Assembly: GCF_000759445.1 (NCBI RefSeq)
Contig: NZ_JRMB01000001.1
Location: forward strand, 1,736,001 to 1,800,000
Reading direction: 5' to 3'
Origin: Pseudomonas lutea
GTDB taxonomy: Bacteria; Pseudomonadota; Gammaproteobacteria; Pseudomonadales; Pseudomonadaceae
Length of the DNA stretch: 64,000 nucleotides
The notes beneath the pieces were generated by a model. The model ran no database searches, was not told where the DNA came from, and saw nothing but the letters and a program-made list of their open reading frames with translations. Numbering within the stretch: position 1 is the stretch's first letter; each line of letters begins with the position of its first letter. Shown piece by piece: positions 56,535-64,000 of this stretch. Position numbers and translations under genes: made by a program.

Positions 56535-57725
56535 ATGACCCGCCCAGAGTTTGCGTTGGATGTCGAGGCGATCAGTGCGATCCCGGCCGTGCCGGTCGTT
56601 TTGAGCATGGTCAAGCACCTCACCGGCATGCGCTTTGCCGCGGTTGCCCGGGTCACGGACAGCCACTGGGTCGCCTGCGCCGTGGATGATTCAATCAACT
56701 TCGGTCTCAAGCCGGGCGGCGAGCTGGTACTGGAATCGACCATCTGTCATGAGATTCGTCAGCATCACAACCCGGTGGTGTTCGGCCATGCCAGCGTCGA
56801 CCCGCACTACAGCACCCATCACACGCCCCTTGCGTACGGTCTGGAAAGCTACATTTCCCTCCCCATCGTGTTGGCCGACGGTCGCTTTTTCGGCACCCTG
56901 TGCGCCATCGATTCGGTGCCGGCCGACCTGGACGACCCGGCCATCGTCAAGACGCTGACCCTGTTCTCGCAGCTGATTGCCATGAGCCTGGACACTCAAG
57001 GCCATCTGGACACGGCCCGTGCTGAACTGAGCGACGCCAATGAGCACGGCCGGCTGCGCGAGCAGTTCATGGCGGTGCTGGGTCACGACCTGCGCACGCC
57101 GTTGAGTGCCATTCGCATGAGCGCCGACCTGCTGGCAACCAAGACCGAAGACAAGCGCTCGCTGGGGCTGGTAGCGGCCATCCGGCAAAGCTCGATTCGC
57201 ATGGGCGTGTTGATCGAAAACGTGCTGGATTTCGCTCGCGGGCGCATGGGCGGTGGTATCCCTGTGAAGCGCCACCTCACGGATGACCTCGGCGACGTGC
57301 TGGCAGCGACGGTGCAAGAGGTCCGGGCGTCCCAGCCGCAAGCGATTTTTGTGGAACGGATCAGCCTGGGCGAGCGCGTCTACTGCGACCCGCTGCGCAT
57401 CAGCCAGTTGCTGTCCAACCTGCTGGGTAACGCGGTCACGCACGGCTCGATCGCCACGCCTATTCATCTCGACGTGACGCAGGACGATGGCCAAGTGGTC
57501 ATTTCGGTGACCAACCGTGGCACGCCCATTTCTGCCCGGATGATGCCGCTGCTGTTTGAGCCGTTCACCCGTTCCGAAGCCGGCGGGCGCGGAGAAGGTC
57601 TGGGGCTGGGCTTGTATATCGCCTCACAGATCGCCACCGCCCACGACGGCACGCTGACCGTGAATTCGTCGGCTGAGTCGGGGACCTGCTTCGTGGCGCG
57701 CTTTCCGGCGGTGCCGCAGGCGTGA
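56535..57725 (+). CDS. GAF-domain sensor histidine kinase, orphan
   Basis: 396 aa without membrane segments. The N-terminal GAF domain (about 15-155) has ALVRV-like RFAAVARVTDSHW and LESYISLPIVLADGRFFGTLCAID. The H-box MAVLGHDLRTPLSAIR has His184. The catalytic domain includes LLSNLLGNAVTHG (N-box) and GRGEGLGLGLYIAS (G2). The kinase lacks an adjacent response regulator. The GAF domain probably senses a small soluble ligand or redox state in the cytoplasm; it has CH and EIRQHH nearby, which may bind metal or haem, a weak guess. Confidence 0.9.
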   Translation: MTRPEFALDVEAISAIPAVPVVLSMVKHLTGMRFAAVARVTDSHWVACAVDDSINFGLKPGGELVLESTICHEIRQHHNPVVFGHASVDPHYSTHHTPLAYGLESYISLPIVLADGRFFGTLCAIDSVPADLDDPAIVKTLTLFSQLIAMSLDTQGHLDTARAELSDANEHGRLREQFMAVLGHDLRTPLSAIRMSADLLATKTEDKRSLGLVAAIRQSSIRMGVLIENVLDFARGRMGGGIPVKRHLTDDLGDVLAATVQEVRASQPQAIFVERISLGERVYCDPLRISQLLSNLLGNAVTHGSIATPIHLDVTQDDGQVVISVTNRGTPISARMMPLLFEPFTRSEAGGRGEGLGLGLYIASQIATAHDGTLTVNSSAESGTCFVARFPAVPQA

Positions 57726-57824
57726 GCGTCGATTGCGCTGTCGCGGGTCCTCACCGCTGTGCACTGCGCAGCCCCTCGGCCGTGTCCACCACCTTTCAAA
57801 TCTTTTGTCTGAAGAGGACCTGAA

Positions 57825-58574
57825 ATGCTTTTGCACCACAGCACCTGGATCGAAATCGAGCAGTTTCTCAAGCGCAGCCGCACGATCGTCGTACCGATCG
57901 GTTCCAACGAACAACACGGCCCCACCGGGCTGCTCGGTACTGACTGGATGTGCCCGCAGATCATTGCCCACGAAGCGCAGAAGAGCGCCGACATACTCAT
58001 CGCGCCGACTTTCAACATTGGCATGGCGCAGCACCATCTGGGCTTTCCCGGCACGATTTCCCTGCGCCCATCGACCTTCATTGCCGCCATCGGCGACTGG
58101 ACGCGTTCGCTGGCAGGCCACGGCTTTGAAAAAATACTTTTCCTCAATGGCCATGGCGGCAACATCGCGTCGATCGAAGCCGCTTTCTCCGAGCTGTATG
58201 CCGAGGCCAGTTTTGCCCGACGCCCCGCAGGTTTCGCCCTGAAGCTGACCAACTGGTGGGATCTGGAGGGCGTGGGCGACCTGGCTCACCGGCAGTTCCC
58301 GGTTGGCCACGGCTCGCATGCGACGCCGTCCGAAATCGCCGTGACCCAGTGGGCCTACCCCGAATCCATCAAAACCGCAGACTATTCACCGCAGATCGCG
58401 CCGTCCGGCCCGATCCGTGAGGCCAGGGATTTCCGGGCGCGTTTCCCCGATGGGCGCATGGGCTCCGACCCCGCATTGGCAAGCCCGGAAAAAGGCGCTG
58501 AACTGGTGGCGCTCGCCGCCAAGGGGCTGGTGCGTGCGGTTGAGACGTTCAGCCGTGAGCCGGCTCTGCAGTGA
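57825..58574 (+). CDS. creatininase family protein
   Basis: 249 aa. The metal-binding and catalytic residues appear in VPIGSNEQHGPTGLLGTDW, PGTISLRP and LNGHGGNIAS. The family includes creatininase and MftE-like peptidases and amidases, all with two metals. The substrate is unknown. Its neighbours are a histidine kinase and an uncharacterised acidic protein. GAGGACCTGAA precedes the ATG. Confidence 0.88.
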   Translation: MLLHHSTWIEIEQFLKRSRTIVVPIGSNEQHGPTGLLGTDWMCPQIIAHEAQKSADILIAPTFNIGMAQHHLGFPGTISLRPSTFIAAIGDWTRSLAGHGFEKILFLNGHGGNIASIEAAFSELYAEASFARRPAGFALKLTNWWDLEGVGDLAHRQFPVGHGSHATPSEIAVTQWAYPESIKTADYSPQIAPSGPIREARDFRARFPDGRMGSDPALASPEKGAELVALAAKGLVRAVETFSREPALQ

Positions 58575-58726
58575 ACGGGCCTCGCCGTTGCGGGCGATAG
58601 CGCGCAGGGTTGAACTCATCAGCCAAACGGCGGCCATAGTGTTGTGCGCTTTTTTGAACGGTAATGGATCTGCGGCAGGCAGCAGCGCAACGGCCTGACC
58701 CGATCCCCTTGGCTGACAGGTGATGT

Positions 58727-59095
58727 GTGAATACTTTTATCCCTCTGGACAAAGTTGAAAGTATCGATTTGCAGGACTACCACGAGGTTTGGCTCACCAC
58801 GTCGGAAACCTGGCCGCAGGACCCGGCGACCGTGCACCGCAAGTGCCTGTGGCGCCAGGAGCGCGAGATGACCCAGGACGTGGAAATCGACGGCGTGTAT
58901 TTCGAGAACCTTCCGCACCTTTGGCTGCGCGTTGACGACCTCGATGATCAGCACGACATCGACACCGTCATCGAAAAGCTCAAGGGCCGCATTGCTGCTC
59001 TTGGTCTCAAAGGCGAGTTCTACCCGCCCGAGCTGCCGACTACATCCGTTCCGCACAAGGATGAAGACGAAATCAACAAAGACCTGCGCAGTTGA
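58727..59095 (+). CDS. conserved hypothetical acidic protein
   Basis: 122 aa from GTG at 58727 with ACAGGTGAT upstream. I do not recognise a domain. It is acidic and Trp-rich (VWLTTSETWPQDPA, KCLWRQEREM, LPHLWLRVDDLDDQ), with no signal peptide. The two-part pattern of TVIEKLKGRIAALGL and a charged tail may be a small cytosolic domain. It is followed by a long REP array, so no operon continues. Confidence 0.7.
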   Translation: MNTFIPLDKVESIDLQDYHEVWLTTSETWPQDPATVHRKCLWRQEREMTQDVEIDGVYFENLPHLWLRVDDLDDQHDIDTVIEKLKGRIAALGLKGEFYPPELPTTSVPHKDEDEINKDLRS

Positions 59096-59204
59096 TCGCC
59101 TGACCCTCCGCTTCTCTGACGCGCGCCGTGGCTGATGTGCCAGCACGGCGCCATCACCGCCCCCCTTTGAACAATCTTTGCTAACCCGAGACAGCGGCCC
59201 TTCC

Positions 59205-60065
59205 GCGTTTTGGCGAAGGCGGTGTTTCTGCAACGACAGTGTTGCCTGACCCAACGCTTTCGCCAGCAAGCCGGCTCCTACGGTTGATCCGGGCAACCTC
59301 GGATATTTTCGGCGTGCGCAAATCTGTAGGCGCCGGCTTGCTGGCGAAGGCGGTGGGTCAGGTCCGCCAATGCCACGGGCGGATATCTTTCGCGGGCAAG
59401 CGCGCTCCTACCCTCGATCCAGGCAACCTCGGATATTTTAGGCGTGCGCAAATCTGTAGGCGCCGGCTTGCTGGCGAAGGCGGTGGGTCAGGTTCGCCAA
59501 TGTCATGCGCGGATATTTTTCGCGGGCAAGCGCGCTCCTACAATTGATCGGGCAACCCCGGAGACCATCGGCGTACGCAAATCTGTAGGAGCCGGCTTGC
59601 TGGCGAACGCGGTGGGTCAGGCCCGCTAATGCCACGGGCGGATATTTTTTTTCGCGGGCAAGCGCGCTCCTACCCTCGATCCAGGCAACCTCGGATATTT
59701 TCGGCGTACGCATAACCTGTAGGAGCCGGCTTGCTGGCGAACGCGGTGGGTCAGGTTCGCCAATGTCATGCGCGGATATTTTTCGCGGGCAAGCGCGCTC
59801 CTACAATTGATCGGGCACCCCCGGAGACCATCGGCGTACGCAAATCTGTAGGCGCCGGCTTGCTGGCGAAGGCGGTGGGTCAGGTTCGCCAATGTCACGG
59901 GCGGATATTTTTCGCGGGCAAGCGCGCCCTACACTCGATCCGGGCAACCTCTCAAATGTTCGGCGTACGCAAATCTGTAGGAGCCGGCTTGCTGGCGAAG
60001 GCGATGGGTCTGCAATGACGGTGCTGACTGGCCCGACGCTTTCGCCAGCAAGCCGGCTCCTACCG
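59205..60065. repeat. tandem array of about six 129-134-bp units with hybrid REPINs
   Basis: The join (A)ATCTGTAGG or its variant recurs at 59321, 59451, 59580, 59714, 59843 and 59972; intervals are 130, 129, 134, 129 and 129. In each unit one half is GGCGCCGGCTTGCTGGCGAA or GGAGCCGG..., and the other is TTCGCGGGCAAGCGCGCTCC, two different classes paired. The last unit ends in a standard same-class pair (right half about 60041-60063) and the array is preceded by a degraded copy at about 59205-59281. Short open frames here are not genes. Confidence 0.92.
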
Positions 60066-60214
60066 TTGCTCCGGGCAACCTCGGGAAACTTCGGCGCACG
60101 CGTCGCAGAATCTCACCCATGCCCTGCCCCTTGGGACCGGGATGGCAACGGGGCCAGCGCGGCTCACCGGCTTAAGCTAAAATCGCCCGCTCAGACCCTC
60201 AAGGAGCGAACCCT

Positions 60215-60580
60215 GTGCAGATGTCCCCGGCGATACCGTTGATTCGTATTTTTTCCGAAGCCAAGGCCAAGGAGTTTTATGTCGATTTTCTGGGCTTCAG
60301 TCTCGACTGGGAGCATCGCTTCGAACCCGGGCTGCCGCTGTATGCCCAGGCCCGCCGGGACCAGCTCGTCATTCACCTGACCGAACACCATGGCGACGCC
60401 ACGCCGGGCTCGACGGTCTTCGCGCCGGTCAGGGACATCGCTGAACTGCAGCGCGAACTGCTGGCGAAAAACTACGGCTACTCGCGCCCCGGCATTCAGG
60501 ACCTGGACTGGGGCAAGGTCATGGAAATCGCCGACCCGTTTGGCAATCGCCTGCGGTTTTGCGAGCGCTCCGAGGACTGA
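60215..60580 (+). CDS. VOC family protein (glyoxalase/bleomycin-resistance fold)
   Basis: 121 aa. The GTG at 60215 has AAGGAG 9 bases upstream and is preferred; an ATG at 60221 is in frame. The VOC repeat is seen from PAIPLIRIFSEAKAKEFYVD to EIADPFGNRLRFCER with possible metal ligands His and Glu. It resembles the bleomycin-binding group, so antibiotic sequestration or small-molecule isomerisation are both possible. Stands after the REP array and before a LysR gene. Confidence 0.86.
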   Translation: MQMSPAIPLIRIFSEAKAKEFYVDFLGFSLDWEHRFEPGLPLYAQARRDQLVIHLTEHHGDATPGSTVFAPVRDIAELQRELLAKNYGYSRPGIQDLDWGKVMEIADPFGNRLRFCERSED

Positions 60581-60589
60581 CCTCTCCTC

Positions 60590-61444
60590 TCAAAGCCGAA
60601 AACTCTGCCCGATCGCCTGACGTAGCAGGTCCACCGCGTCATCGCCTTTCGAGGCCGCCGAACGCACCACGATGACGTCGTGGTCATCCACTTTCGGAAG
60701 CCCCTCAAGGATGCGCATGGCATCGGTCACGCGCGCGCGGTCGATCAGGCTGATGGCCAGACCCGCTTCGACACACGCCTTGACCGCCTGATTGGACGGA
60801 CTGTCCAGCACGATGCGCACGCGTTGGCCGCTGCGCTTGAGCGACTCGATCATGACTTGCCGGTAGGGGCACTGCGCGGCATGCACCGCCAGCGGCAACG
60901 GGTCGGGCAAATCTCCCGAAGGATGCGCGGCGCCCACCCAAACCGGCGTCGTGGGCACCAGCAGTTGATCGTCGGCGCCCAGCTGACCCCTGGGCTGCGC
61001 CATGATCGCTACCTGCAAACGCCCTCGCTGCACCTGATCGCGCAGCGCGTAGCTGGGTGCGGTTTTCAGCTCCAGCACAATGTTCGGCCACGCCGCAGCG
61101 AAGGCCGGCAGCACGTCGCGAATCAGATGCGCCGCGTATTCATCCGGCACGCCCAAGGTGATGCGCCCGGCCAGGCGCGTGCCCTGCAGATCAGCCAGCA
61201 CTTGATCATGGGTGCTCAGCAGCGCGCGAGTGGACGTCAGGAAGCGCCGGCCCAGCGGGGTCAGCGACACCGACTGATTGTCCCGATGCAGCAATCGCCC
61301 GCCCGCCACAGCCTCCAGCCGCTGGACATGAACACTGACCGCCGCCGGACTTTTGTGCAGATGCTCGGCCGCCGCGCTGAATTTGCCGATGCGTGCCACG
61401 GCATGAAATGTGCGGACGTGTTCGATATCGAGGATGGCGCCCAT
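60590..61444 (-). CDS. LysR family transcriptional regulator
   Basis: 284 aa. HTH: DIEHVRTFHAVARIGKFSAA with EHLHKSPAAVSVHVQRLEAV. The substrate domain follows and includes GVPDEYAAHLIRDVLPAF. Divergent from a DMT transporter gene 74 bases away, so it likely controls it. The dyad GCCGT-N20-ACGGC lies between them. Confidence 0.92.
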   Translation of the reverse strand: MGAILDIEHVRTFHAVARIGKFSAAAEHLHKSPAAVSVHVQRLEAVAGGRLLHRDNQSVSLTPLGRRFLTSTRALLSTHDQVLADLQGTRLAGRITLGVPDEYAAHLIRDVLPAFAAAWPNIVLELKTAPSYALRDQVQRGRLQVAIMAQPRGQLGADDQLLVPTTPVWVGAAHPSGDLPDPLPLAVHAAQCPYRQVMIESLKRSGQRVRIVLDSPSNQAVKACVEAGLAISLIDRARVTDAMRILEGLPKVDDHDVIVVRSAASKGDDAVDLLRQAIGQSFRL

Positions 61445-61518
61445 GATTTACGAATCCCGAATGACTACTGCCGTTTATTTTGATTTATCAGATTACGGCG
61501 GTTGCGTACGGTAGGTCC

Positions 61519-62460
61519 ATGAACACTTCAAACGAACTGACCAGTGCCACCCTGCCACTCGTTGCCCCGCGTCGAGCACTGCCGCTGCCGCTGCTCGAAG
61601 CCGGGCTTGTGGTGACCTGGAGCTCGGGCTTTATCGGCGCGCGCTTCTCCATCGATTACGCGCCAGCCTCCCTGGTGGTGTTCTGGCGGTGCGTCGTGGT
61701 CACGCTCATCCTTTTCCCGTTCGTCGCCCGGCAATTGCGCCAGACACCGCGAACGGTGCTGCTGAAAAACGCGGGTATCGGTCTGCTGGCCATGGCCGGT
61801 TACCTGATTGGCGTCACCGAAGGCATCGCCCTCGGCGTGCCGGCCGGGCTGGCGGCGCTGTTCGCCGACTTGCTGCCGATGGGCATGGCGGTGCTGGCGG
61901 CGGTGGTCCTGCGCCAGCGGCTGGGCCGACGGGTGTGGGCCGGTTTGCTGATCGGCCTGGCCGGCGTGATGCTGGCCACTCACGACGCGCTGGCGTTGGG
62001 CAGCGCACCGCCATGGGCCTATGCCTTGCCGGTGCTGGGCATGCTGTCGCTGGCCGTCGCCACCCTGTGGCAAAAACAGGCGCCCGCCTCCCAGGCCATG
62101 GGCTTGCTCCCCAACCTCTGGTTGCAGTGCTTCGTGTCGACCTTCGCCTTCGCCGTTGTTGCCGGCTGGCATGGCAGTCTCGCGCCCGTCGCCAATAGCG
62201 GCTTTGTAACGAGCGTGCTGTGGACGGTAGCGCTGTCGACGCTGGGCGGCTACGGCCTGTATTGGATGTGCCTGCGCCGTTCCAGCGCCACCCGAGTCGC
62301 AAGCGTCCTCTATCTCAGCCCGCCGCTGACGTTGCTGTTGGCCTGGGCCATGTTCGATGAGCCGCTGTCATGGCTGATGGCATTGGGCATGGCGGTGTCT
62401 ACGCTGGGGATTGGCCTGGTGATACGCGGGGAAGCGCGGCAAGCGCAAGAGCCTGCGTGA
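61519..62460 (+). CDS. DMT-superfamily (EamA) transporter
   Basis: 313 aa from ATG at 61519. Ten membrane segments in two EamA repeats (ASLVVFWRCVVVTLILFPFV and RVASVLYLSPPLTLLLAW). Third DMT transporter of this window and the second paired divergently with a regulator (LysR). Cargo unknown, often an amino acid or analogue. Confidence 0.88.
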   Translation: MNTSNELTSATLPLVAPRRALPLPLLEAGLVVTWSSGFIGARFSIDYAPASLVVFWRCVVVTLILFPFVARQLRQTPRTVLLKNAGIGLLAMAGYLIGVTEGIALGVPAGLAALFADLLPMGMAVLAAVVLRQRLGRRVWAGLLIGLAGVMLATHDALALGSAPPWAYALPVLGMLSLAVATLWQKQAPASQAMGLLPNLWLQCFVSTFAFAVVAGWHGSLAPVANSGFVTSVLWTVALSTLGGYGLYWMCLRRSSATRVASVLYLSPPLTLLLAWAMFDEPLSWLMALGMAVSTLGIGLVIRGEARQAQEPA

Positions 62461-62634
62461 CGTGCAGCCTTCAGTTGCAGACGGCGGGTCAGGCCTGGAG
62501 CACGCGCTGCAGGGCGGGTCTGTCACGGCTGCACCGATCAATTCCGACAGATGACCAAAGTTTCAGGTGAATGGCCGAAGGTTTGATGGTACGAGTGTGC
62601 GCCACACATCCACCTTCCATTGGAGCGCATCCCC

Positions 62635-63507
62635 ATGAAAATCGGTTTTTTGGGCCTTGGCAATATGGGCCAGGCCGTCGCCGCCAATCTGTTGAAAGGC
62701 GGTCATGAACTGCTGGTCTGGAACCGTTCACCCGGTGCTTCGCAAGCACTGGTCGAGCAAGGCGCCACGGCGGTCAGCGAACCCGCGCAGGCGTTTGCCG
62801 CTGACGTGGTCTTCAGCATGCTCGCCGATGACAAGGCCTTGCGTGCGGTGCTGCTGGATTCCGGATTGCTCAAGCAACTCAAGGGCCCGCTGATCCACGT
62901 CAACATGGCCACCATCGCTGTCGCCTTCGCCGATGAACTGGCGGGGCTGCATGCAGCACAAGGGGTCGATTACATCGCCGCGCCAGTGATGGGCCGGCCC
63001 AATGTGGCCGCCGCCGGGAAGCTCAACATCATCGCGGCCGGTTCGGGTCAGGCCATCGATACCGTGCAGCCTCTGTTCGACCTGATCGGCACCAAGACCT
63101 GGCACATCGGCGAGACGCCTTCGAGCGCGAACGTCATGAAGCTGGCGATGAATTTCATGCTGGTTTCAGCCATTGAAGCGATGAGCGAAGCGGCCGTGCT
63201 GGTCACCCGCCACGGTTTGAAATCCGCGGACCTGGTGGAGCTGGCGTCTTCAACCGTTTTCCCCGGCCCGGTCTATGCCGGCTACGGCGCGCTGATTGGT
63301 GAGCGTCAGTACGAACCGGCCGCGTTCAAGGCCGTGCTTGGCCTTAAAGACGTAGACCTGGCGCTGGCAGCCGCCGGGCAAGTCTCGGTACACATGCCGC
63401 TGGCCGACTTGGTCCGTGCTCATCTGCAGGACGCCATGGAGCATGGTCAGGGCGAAATGGATCTCGCGGTACTCGCCGAGGTGGCTGAGCGACGCAACCC
63501 CCGCTGA
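62635..63507 (+). CDS. NAD(P)-dependent beta-hydroxyacid dehydrogenase family protein
   Basis: 290 aa from ATG at 62635; the in-frame start at 62620 adds five residues. NAD(P) site GFLGLGNMGQAVAANL, substrate motif VDYIAAPVMGRPNVAAAGKL (with P in place of the usual SGG), catalytic Lys in ANVMKLAMNFML. Similar to glyoxylate/succinic semialdehyde reductases and 3-hydroxyisobutyrate dehydrogenases. It is convergent with an FCD regulator. Confidence 0.9.
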   Translation: MKIGFLGLGNMGQAVAANLLKGGHELLVWNRSPGASQALVEQGATAVSEPAQAFAADVVFSMLADDKALRAVLLDSGLLKQLKGPLIHVNMATIAVAFADELAGLHAAQGVDYIAAPVMGRPNVAAAGKLNIIAAGSGQAIDTVQPLFDLIGTKTWHIGETPSSANVMKLAMNFMLVSAIEAMSEAAVLVTRHGLKSADLVELASSTVFPGPVYAGYGALIGERQYEPAAFKAVLGLKDVDLALAAAGQVSVHMPLADLVRAHLQDAMEHGQGEMDLAVLAEVAERRNPR

Positions 63508-63583
63508 ACCGTGCTGAACCGTGCTGAACCGCATTGAACAACGCTGCACCTAATGAGCCGCAACTGAGGCGAGAGGCCTGGGC

Positions 63584-64000
63584 TCATGGCCGGGCGATAT
63601 GCAGGCGGTGCAGCGTGATCTTGCGCACTTCCTGCTTGCTGAGTTCGATGTGCCGGGTCAACAGCCGCTGCGCCTTGGCGGTCTGGCAGGCGAGCACGGC
63701 ATCGAGGATCTGCGCATGCTCGTCATAGGTGGCATAGATTCGCGCCGTCTGGGTGAAATCCAGACGGCGGATGATGCGAATCTTCTCGGTGATCTCCCGG
63801 TGCATGCGCGTCATCTCGCCATTGCCGGCGGCCTCAACCAACGCACAATGGAAACGCTCGTCCAGCGCTGACACCTCGTGAGCATCGCGCAGGCGGTGCG
63901 ACGGTTCGAGCCGCCAGGTCCGGGTGATTTCTTCGATCAGCGGCTGCTGTTTCAGGTCCAACTGCTCAAGTCGGGCCAGGGCCGCACACTCCAGCACGAT
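63584..64000 (-). CDS. FCD-domain (GntR family) regulator, 5' part beyond the right edge
   Basis: The frame is open through base 64000 and encodes at least 138 residues that form the FCD ligand-binding domain: LECAALARLEQL, DERFHCALVEAAGNGEM, and YDEHAQILDAVLACQTAKA with the metal ligands His and Asp. The N-terminal HTH must lie outside the window. Convergent with the dehydrogenase gene. Confidence 0.85.
   Translation of the reverse strand: MVLECAALARLEQLDLKQQPLIEEITRTWRLEPSHRLRDAHEVSALDERFHCALVEAAGNGEMTRMHREITEKIRIIRRLDFTQTARIYATYDEHAQILDAVLACQTAKAQRLLTRHIELSKQEVRKITLHRLHIARP

Noticed and set aside
59205..60065. A CRISPR-like array of regularly spaced repeats
   Set aside because: The units are palindromic REP sequences with conserved, not variable, spacers, and no cas genes are present.

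Overview
The window looks like a chromosomal segment of a high-GC gamma-proteobacterium, most likely a Pseudomonas of the fluorescens/syringae lineage. The reasons are the dense REP palindromes of the TAGGAGCCGGCTTGCTGGCG type, a CheV protein behind a FliA-type promoter, a DUF2790 secreted protein, an IorAB-type molybdenum hydroxylase with its own cytochrome c, and the many LysR/GntR/MocR regulator-transporter pairs. No rRNA, tRNA, CRISPR array or prophage was recognised.

Layout. 1-10 kb: Uup ABC-F ATPase (cut by the left edge), lytic transglycosylase Slt, a MOSC protein, CheV, an unknown protein, lipid kinase YegS, and a bifunctional mannose-1-P guanylyltransferase/mannose-6-P isomerase preceded by an overlapping small ORF. 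10-21 kb: a LysR/DHA2-efflux divergon, CdaR-type regulator plus glycerate kinase, a lipoprotein hydrolase, and a glucarate module (FCD regulator, GudP-like transporter, GudD). 21-28 kb: a DUF1345 membrane protein, a 2-hydroxyacid dehydrogenase/nicotinamidase pair, a GNAT enzyme, an FNT channel, and an OmpR-type two-component system behind a PmrA-like box. 28-32 kb: an IS110-family element inserted in a REP next to katG. 32-38 kb: a small heat-shock protein, a GntR/MFS/amidohydrolase operon, a 27-residue membrane peptide, a GNAT enzyme and a DMT transporter. 38-49 kb: a candidate sRNA, amidase, YghU-like GST, a 207-bp tandem array, AKR/LysR divergon, DUF2790, and the IorA-IorB-cytochrome c operon. 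49-64 kb: a SnoaL-like protein, Nudix, MocR/DMT divergon, LacI regulator, sorbosone-dehydrogenase-like lipoprotein, GAF histidine kinase, creatininase-family enzyme, a second REP array, a VOC protein, LysR/DMT divergon, a beta-hydroxyacid dehydrogenase and an FCD regulator cut by the right edge.

Most striking is the IS110-family element at 28194-29531. Its non-coding left end holds what reads as a complete bridge RNA. One loop carries guides that match the REP sequence in which the element sits; a second loop carries guides that match the element's own two ends. The insertion junctions show the CT dinucleotide core. Around it lie three degenerate copies of a unit made of a REP, a terminator hairpin and the 3' tail of katG. 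Two other REP-based tandem arrays (207-bp and about 129-bp periods) and three separate heptanucleotide microsatellites show that the intergenic DNA here is unusually repeat-rich.

Many of the metabolic genes read as accessory carbon-source modules (sugar acids, amides, lactone-like substrates, aromatic N-heterocycles or aldehydes). Each is paired with its own regulator and often with a visible operator-like dyad.
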